A stretch of DNA of 62,975 nt from Clostridia bacterium (lineage in GTDB: Bacteria > Bacillota > Clostridia > Christensenellales > DUVY01), in assembly GCA_026001225.1 (NCBI GenBank), contig BNZQ01000002.1, positions 1-62,975 on the forward strand. The letters run 5' to 3'. The notes under the pieces were generated by a model, which did not search any database, was not told the origin of the DNA, and saw only the letters and a list, made by a program, of their open reading frames with translations. Positions within the stretch are counted from its first letter, which is position 1. Every line of letters starts with the position of its first letter. The position numbers were made by a program, and so were the translations under genes. Below are positions 57,753 through 62,975 of the stretch, in pieces.

Positions 57753-59831
57753 TTAATTCAACACGATCAAAACGCCGCGCCCCTTTTCGAGAGGCTGTAC
57801 CAACTGTGCGCCGCTGCCCGCGGCGGCCGCAGGGGTCGTTATATACGTGGGGACGCCGTCCTTGACCAGTCCCGCCGCGACGTCGGAGGAATAAACCGTA
57901 TAGGATTTAACCGCCGAGAAATTCAACGTCACAGTGTTCGTCGTTTGCGTGTCGGTGTTGACCGCATAGAAAGCGTCTTTGCCCTTATAGTTAAAGCAGC
58001 CGATCAGCACGCCCGCGTTCTCCGCCGTGCCCGCCGCCGCCGCGCTTGTCAGCGCGCCGTAGCTTGTCACCTTGTCGCCGTCGGGAATGCCGGGAATAGT
58101 CCCCAGCGCGATAACGCCCTTATGCACGGACTTCATCAAGATATTGTCGATCGAGGCGATATGGGTATTGACGCTCTGCCCCTTATAATACATGGGCAGA
58201 ATCGTACCGTCCTTGTCCACAAAGCTGTTATCGAAGCCCGGAGTCTCCACACCCGCCGACCAATAGGTAAAGTATTGAATCCCCTTGCCGCCGTATGCCA
58301 GCGTCGTATTGACTTGCCAATACAGCTCGTCGAGCGTCGCGACGCGCGGGCTGCCCGGCCATGTCGAGGATTGGATAAACGTCCAAAACGGAATCTGCGC
58401 CGATTTGGCCTTGTTCGCGATCTGCGACATATTGTCGAAATAGCCGGACTTGCTGATATTGGGAGCCGCGCCGTTCAACGGATAGTAGTCATAGCCCAGC
58501 ACTTGCGGAGCGGCTTTAGCCACAAACTGATTCAAATAGTCGGCGTAACCGGCGGTTCCGAGCTGCATGTTGCTCGCATAGGTCGGAAATAGGTTGATAT
58601 GCGCCAATTTGCCCGGGAACTGCGTTTTGAACGCCGCCGTCTGCGTGCCCAAAAAGTCGAACAACGAAACGTCCGGCTCGTCCTTTAATATCACGCCGCC
58701 GAAAGCCGGATAGACCGCCAGCTCCGCCAACACGCTCCGCCCGTAATCCCCGGAAATGTCCAGTTCGACCACGCGCGGATAATAGGAAATCCCCACCGCC
58801 GCCGCGTGATTGAGCGCGGTCTTTACGGTGGATAAGTCGCCCGGCAGCGTGTCGTACAGTCCATAGATCGTATTGATCCCCGAATTTTTGACGTTTTGAA
58901 AATTCGCGCGGTTCACATAGCCGCCGTAAGAAGTGACCGTTTTGTTGAACGGCGCGACATACCCGCCGATCGGCATCACGCCGCTGCCGAATTGCGGATT
59001 GTAATAGGTGTACAGGTCGGAGGGCAAAACCTCGTCCGTCCAGTTGGCGTACAGCGTCATGGCGTCACCCGCCGCCTTGTCCGTATCGAAATTCCACGCG
59101 TTTGTGCAAGCCGGTTCCTTGTACCACCCCGCGAAATCGAACAGCTCCCGCTCGGGTGCGGCCGGCTCCTCCAGCAAGTCGCCCTTTTGCGCCGTAAACC
59201 CTTCCACGGGCGTGCCGCCTTGCGAATCGAAGGCGACGGCGCACGGTCCGTCCGACGGAACAACCTCGTCGGGCGTCCACTTTGCGTACAGATACAGATT
59301 GCCCGTCACGGTGTCCGAATTAAAATTCCACTCGTTCGTACACGCCGCTTCCTTGTACCAGCCGCCGAACGTATGGCCGGACAACTGCGGATCGGCGGGC
59401 CGAGAGGCCTTGCCGCCGTCCGTTATGCTCTGCATCGCCACGGCGGTGCCTCCCAAGGAATTGAAGATGACGGCATACTGCCCGGCGGTCTGTCCGCCCC
59501 CGGTCGTCCATTTGGCGTACAAGTACAGGTCGCGCGTCACCGTGTCGGTATCGAAGTCCCATACAAAATCAAAATTAACGTCCTGATACCAACCGCCGAA
59601 TGTTTTTCCGTCCGATTCCGGGTCGGCGGCGGGCCGAGCGGCCTTGCCGCCGTCCGTTATGTTTTGCGACGGTACGGCCGTGCCGCCGTAGGTCTCAAAC
59701 CGGACGGTATAACCGGCGGGAGGAGGAGGATTTTCCTCTCCCCCGCCGCCGTTCTTCGGCACGCACCCCGCCGCGAATGCGGCGCAGAGGAGCACGGCGA
59801 ATAGGAAAGACAAAGCTTTTCGCAGTTTCAT
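57753..59831 (-). CDS. Lipoprotein with three InlB-type repeats and a TIM barrel
   Basis: 692 residues. Lipobox AAGC; Gly/Pro linker. Three InlB B-repeats (about 42-110, 117-187, 197-268), each with a GGTAV start, FGGWYKE-like core and LYAKW end. The barrel from about 280 contains FGGVILKDEPD, HINLFPTYA and LGYDYYPLN, aligning with the protein at 54908. The repeats should project the enzyme from the membrane or bind glycan. Confidence 0.8.
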   Translation of the reverse strand: MKLRKALSFLFAVLLCAAFAAGCVPKNGGGGEENPPPPAGYTVRFETYGGTAVPSQNITDGGKAARPAADPESDGKTFGGWYQDVNFDFVWDFDTDTVTRDLYLYAKWTTGGGQTAGQYAVIFNSLGGTAVAMQSITDGGKASRPADPQLSGHTFGGWYKEAACTNEWNFNSDTVTGNLYLYAKWTPDEVVPSDGPCAVAFDSQGGTPVEGFTAQKGDLLEEPAAPERELFDFAGWYKEPACTNAWNFDTDKAAGDAMTLYANWTDEVLPSDLYTYYNPQFGSGVMPIGGYVAPFNKTVTSYGGYVNRANFQNVKNSGINTIYGLYDTLPGDLSTVKTALNHAAAVGISYYPRVVELDISGDYGRSVLAELAVYPAFGGVILKDEPDVSLFDFLGTQTAAFKTQFPGKLAHINLFPTYASNMQLGTAGYADYLNQFVAKAAPQVLGYDYYPLNGAAPNISKSGYFDNMSQIANKAKSAQIPFWTFIQSSTWPGSPRVATLDELYWQVNTTLAYGGKGIQYFTYWSAGVETPGFDNSFVDKDGTILPMYYKGQSVNTHIASIDNILMKSVHKGVIALGTIPGIPDGDKVTSYGALTSAAAAGTAENAGVLIGCFNYKGKDAFYAVNTDTQTTNTVTLNFSAVKSYTVYSSDVAAGLVKDGVPTYITTPAAAAGSGAQLVQPLEKGRGVLIVLN

Positions 59832-59854
59832 GACTGATTCCTTTTATTGAGCGG

Positions 59855-62800
59855 TTACGCTCCCTTCCTGCGCAGGAACAGAATCCCGACGCCCGCCAAC
59901 GCGACGGCGATTAACGCGACCGACGCCGCGCCGCCGCATCCGTTCGGTTGCGGATCGGAGGGGCCGGGGCCGGGGCCGACCGTGCCGCGCTCGATCGCCA
60001 CCTCGACCACAAAGGTCTTGGTAACGGTGTTGCCCGACTTATCGGTAAAGGCGAATACGACGGAATACTCCCCGTCCTTTTCCCAATTCACATCGTTCAG
60101 GCCACGCAATTCAAGCCCCGCTGTAGACGCGCCGAACGGAGCCGCCGCCGGCCCGTCCTCGGCGTCCGTAATGGAATCGATATAACCGTAGAGACTGACG
60201 GGGTTGCCGTCCTTTATCGTGACGCGGAACTGCTTCAAGGTCAGCACGGGATCGTTGCCCTTCACGACGGTGACGAGAACCTGCAAAGAGGAGGTAAGGT
60301 TATCCGCGTTGGTAACGGTATACGTCAAGGTGTAAGTGCCGACGGTGTTGAAATCGACCGTGCCGGCGATCATGCCCGCCGTCACCGCGACATCCCCGTC
60401 CGTTATGTCGTAAATCGTCACGAACGACAGCTTATCCGAATCGAACGTACTTGCGTATCCCTTGACATAGGTTGTCGAGTGTCCGCCCGCGTTGGGCGTT
60501 ATGGTCGGCGGAATCGTCGACGTCGCCACGACGGTGACGGTCACGCTCTTGGTAGCGGACAAGTTGCTGCTGTTGGTGAATTTGTATGTCACCGTATACA
60601 CCGCGTTCAATACGCTCGTGTCCACCGCGCCGACAACGGCCAACAAGCTGTTTTTGATCGTTACCTCCAAGCCCGGCGCCGAGGAGCTGAATTCGGTCAA
60701 ATTTAGCAGATCGCCCGCATCGACAACGCTGCCGATCAGCGCGTAAGGATTGAAAACCGAGCCGCGCAGAACTTCCGTCGCCGCTCCCGTCTTTAACGTG
60801 AGGACCGGCGCGTCGGTAGTGGTATAGGCAATGTCAAAGGAAACGACGCCGTCGTCGGTCAGCACCTCGTATGTGGATACGCCCACCGGCTCGGCGGCCA
60901 GCAGGCTCGCATAGAACGTAAGCCGCTGATTGCCGTCCGACCAATCGTAGTCGGCTCCCCCCGCCAAAACGACCGGCGCCGTCAGGCTTTGCCCCTTGGC
61001 GTGCGTGCGCGTGATCCGCAACACGTTGCCCGCGCCGTTCCCGAAGCCGACGGGGATATCCAAATCCGCGCCGCCCGGATCGCGTCCGGTTACGTCATAG
61101 GTCTCGTCCGCGATCGTGATCGCGGGTTTGACCGTTTCAAGGTTCACGATGGAAACGTCGCTCAAAGAAAAGCAAGCATTATCGTCGGTTACAAAGCAGA
61201 CGTAACCCGATTTGTATTTTGCCTCGGGCAACTCGTAGGAAGCCAACGGCGTATAATTGGCGTTATAGTCTCCCTCGGCGTTTTTGAGCTTTGCGGATAC
61301 GCTCACGATCTGATCCTGAACCCGCATCTTAATCGGCAGGCCGTCCGCCTCGTAATCGGTCCACCACTTCGCCATGGGAAAAACGGCGCCGCCCGCGGGA
61401 GTGGCGGGAGTGATATTCAGCTTCTGCTCAAAGATCCCGCCCCATTGGCTCGGGATAGACAGCATATTGGTCGCGGACGTAAACGCCGGAAGAGGCGCGC
61501 CGTTGCCGAACAGAACGCTGATCCACGTGCGGAGCGGAGGCTGGCCGTCCGTTTTCATGCCGCTCATGCCGCTCAAGGTATAGCTCAATTCAAAATCGGT
61601 GTATTTATCCGCAAAACCGAACGATGTGTGCATTCCCGTATTGGTGAACGTCAGCTTACCGTCGGAAACGCTGATACTCGGCGCGGAGCTGCCTTGCTGC
61701 GCGTTGTTGCGCATCAAAAAGGTGGTTTCCGTGTCCAGCTGCGCGACATCGGCTATGCCCGTTAAATCCAGCGTCAGATCGCGTCCGCCCGACGTTTGAA
61801 AGCCGAACGTCGCGAATGTGACCAACGTCATCTGCGCCGTACACACGCCGGCGTCCGCGTCGGCGTCCGCGTCGGTGCCCGTGTCGGTATCCGTGTCGGT
61901 GCCCGTGTCGGTATCCGTGTCGGTGCCCGCCGTCTGAAAATTGATAAAGCCCCATTTTCCGAGCGCGGCGCCGTCTGTGAATACCGCGGTTTTACCGGCG
62001 GCCGTCACCGTTAAATCGTTGTTGGCCGCCGCGCGGAATTTGACCGTTTGCTTGCCCCTCGTCGTCAGATCGACTCCCAGGTTCGTCTCGTCCGTTCCGT
62101 CGCCGACGAACGTCCTTGTGGCGGTTCCGACGGTTTTATTGTAAAAATACACGCTCTTGGCCGGAACGCCGGCCTCGATACCCATCCCTAAACCGAACGC
62201 CGCGCTGCTGTCCTTGGTCAGCTCCGTTAAATTGATCTCCGCCGTGATTTCAAATAAGCCCGTGGAATTCGGCGCGGGCGCGGCGATTTCCGTTTTGTTG
62301 AGGATGCCCGTAGTTTCCGTATCGGAACTCAAAATCTCCAAATACTTCTTCGGGCCGCGCTTATAGGTGACGCCGGCCGATTTGGAATAGGTCAGCGACT
62401 CGCTTTCCGCTCCCGAAAAATCGTCCCCGGCAATCGGGGTCCTCTCGTCCGGGGTCGTCTCGTCCGGAGCCGTTTCGTCCGGAGCCGTTTCGTCCGGGGT
62501 CGTTTCGTCCGGTTGATAGAATTGCAGATTCGCAATCGTCGAGCCCCCCCACAGCTGCAAGCCGATACGGCCCGCCGACAAGGTCCCGGTAAACGCATAC
62601 GTGGGCGCCGTACGGATAATCTCCGCATAGTTTCCCGGCACGCCGTCCGTCAAACGTGCGCGGCTGATCAAGATATGCGCCGACGCGTCCAGCGCGAATT
62701 TATAACGATAACCCACCGTCCAGGTGTACCAACTCCCCACTGCCGCCCACTCGGAGCCGTTGAAACTCTCGTGCGGGGTCGTAGATTCGGCTCCGTTATA

Positions 62801-62975
62801 GTAATGAATGAGTCTGCCTTCCCCGGTCATCCGCAAAACCACCGCGTTAGCCGGATTGCCCCAAGTGGCGGCCGCGCTCGGCTGTCCGATGGCGATATCC
62901 AATTGACCGCCCCCGCCCCATTCCAACAAATCGAATTCCGCGACGCCGCCCGCCGCGTTGGTATTCGTTTTGGTG
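59855..62975 (-). CDS. Very large surface protein, 5' end outside the window
   Basis: At least 1040 residues; the frame stays open to the right edge, so the true start is not seen. It has lectin-like domains (WYTWTVGYRYKFALDASAHI), DET(A/T)P and DTDTGTDT linkers, a second beta region, then cadherin/DUF5011-like repeats (TVDFNTVGTYTLTYTV). The C-terminus is NGCGGAAS, a hydrophobic helix and RRKGA. Likely first known gene of the operon and a surface glycan-binding protein. Confidence 0.8.
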   Translation of the reverse strand, partial: TKTNTNAAGGVAEFDLLEWGGGGQLDIAIGQPSAAATWGNPANAVVLRMTGEGRLIHYYNGAESTTPHESFNGSEWAAVGSWYTWTVGYRYKFALDASAHILISRARLTDGVPGNYAEIIRTAPTYAFTGTLSAGRIGLQLWGGSTIANLQFYQPDETTPDETAPDETAPDETTPDERTPIAGDDFSGAESESLTYSKSAGVTYKRGPKKYLEILSSDTETTGILNKTEIAAPAPNSTGLFEITAEINLTELTKDSSAAFGLGMGIEAGVPAKSVYFYNKTVGTATRTFVGDGTDETNLGVDLTTRGKQTVKFRAAANNDLTVTAAGKTAVFTDGAALGKWGFINFQTAGTDTDTDTGTDTDTDTGTDADADADAGVCTAQMTLVTFATFGFQTSGGRDLTLDLTGIADVAQLDTETTFLMRNNAQQGSSAPSISVSDGKLTFTNTGMHTSFGFADKYTDFELSYTLSGMSGMKTDGQPPLRTWISVLFGNGAPLPAFTSATNMLSIPSQWGGIFEQKLNITPATPAGGAVFPMAKWWTDYEADGLPIKMRVQDQIVSVSAKLKNAEGDYNANYTPLASYELPEAKYKSGYVCFVTDDNACFSLSDVSIVNLETVKPAITIADETYDVTGRDPGGADLDIPVGFGNGAGNVLRITRTHAKGQSLTAPVVLAGGADYDWSDGNQRLTFYASLLAAEPVGVSTYEVLTDDGVVSFDIAYTTTDAPVLTLKTGAATEVLRGSVFNPYALIGSVVDAGDLLNLTEFSSSAPGLEVTIKNSLLAVVGAVDTSVLNAVYTVTYKFTNSSNLSATKSVTVTVVATSTIPPTITPNAGGHSTTYVKGYASTFDSDKLSFVTIYDITDGDVAVTAGMIAGTVDFNTVGTYTLTYTVTNADNLTSSLQVLVTVVKGNDPVLTLKQFRVTIKDGNPVSLYGYIDSITDAEDGPAAAPFGASTAGLELRGLNDVNWEKDGEYSVVFAFTDKSGNTVTKTFVVEVAIERGTVGPGPGPSDPQPNGCGGAASVALIAVALAGVGILFLRRKGA
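61848..61932. repeat. GTGTCGGT tandem repeats (Asp-Thr linker)
   Basis: Units of GTGTCGGTGCCC and GTGTCGGTATCC alternate, encoding alternating Asp, Thr, Gly and Ala on the minus strand. A slippage-prone linker inside the surface protein. Confidence 0.8.
62443..62512. repeat. 15-bp tandem repeat (DET-P linker)
   Basis: About five units of TCGTCCGGAGCCGTT-like sequence encode P-D-E-T-A/T on the minus strand, a spacer between lectin-like domains. Confidence 0.8.

Overview
The window looks like a low-G+C-phylum (Firmicutes/Clostridia) gut-type bacterium of moderate to high G+C: consensus TTGACA/TATAAT promoters, strong AGGAGG ribosome sites, Clostridia-type conjugative-element genes, and secreted proteins ending in a Gly-Cys plus membrane-anchor tail. 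No rRNA, tRNA or CRISPR was seen. Nearly all genes are on the minus strand.

(1) About 126-45728 is, I infer, one complete integrated element of about 45.6 kb sitting inside an IS30-family transposase gene. The host gene is cut in the middle of a His-Pro-Tyr stretch; joining the left piece (ending at 126) to the right piece (from 45730) restores the reading frame. Both junctions share ACCCGT, the element ends are 20-bp inverted repeats, and a large serine recombinase lies 25 bp inside the left end. Its backbone (0.15-27.1 kb) has a primase-polymerase, a DNA-modification-like cluster (Mom-like acyltransferase, C5-cytosine methyltransferase, radical SAM protein, PP-loop protein), a 1970-residue methylase-helicase, a MutS-domain/antirestriction-like fusion, ParB, two toxin-antitoxin pairs on the plus strand, a relaxase fused to a VirB4-type ATPase, a MobC-like protein and small regulators. 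No coupling protein or other transfer-channel gene was found, so the element probably cannot transfer by itself.

(2) The right part of the element (27.4-45.3 kb) is carbohydrate cargo: a WYL regulator, an arabinose/fucose-isomerase-like protein, a TIM-barrel lipoprotein, a large Ig-repeat surface protein, an ABC sugar importer without its ATPase, a LacI repressor and two rhamnosidase-type glycosidases (GH106-like and GH78). Three near-identical palindromes with the core TTTACYCRRGTAAA sit at the lacI, importer and glycosidase promoters, so the cargo appears to carry its own repressor circuit.

(3) 45.7-48.9 kb is a graveyard: the IS30 3' fragment, a REP-like hairpin, an IS1-family element with a frameshift site, a 3' fragment of a plasmid-type Rep gene, an iteron-like repeat array, a severed gene start, and an internal piece of trpA.

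(4) 48.9-62.975 kb is a second minus-strand glycan-use operon: URO-D-like protein, DUF4838 protein, secreted lectin-like protein, two permeases, two related TIM-barrel lipoproteins flanking a solute-binding lipoprotein, and a very large surface protein that runs off the right edge.
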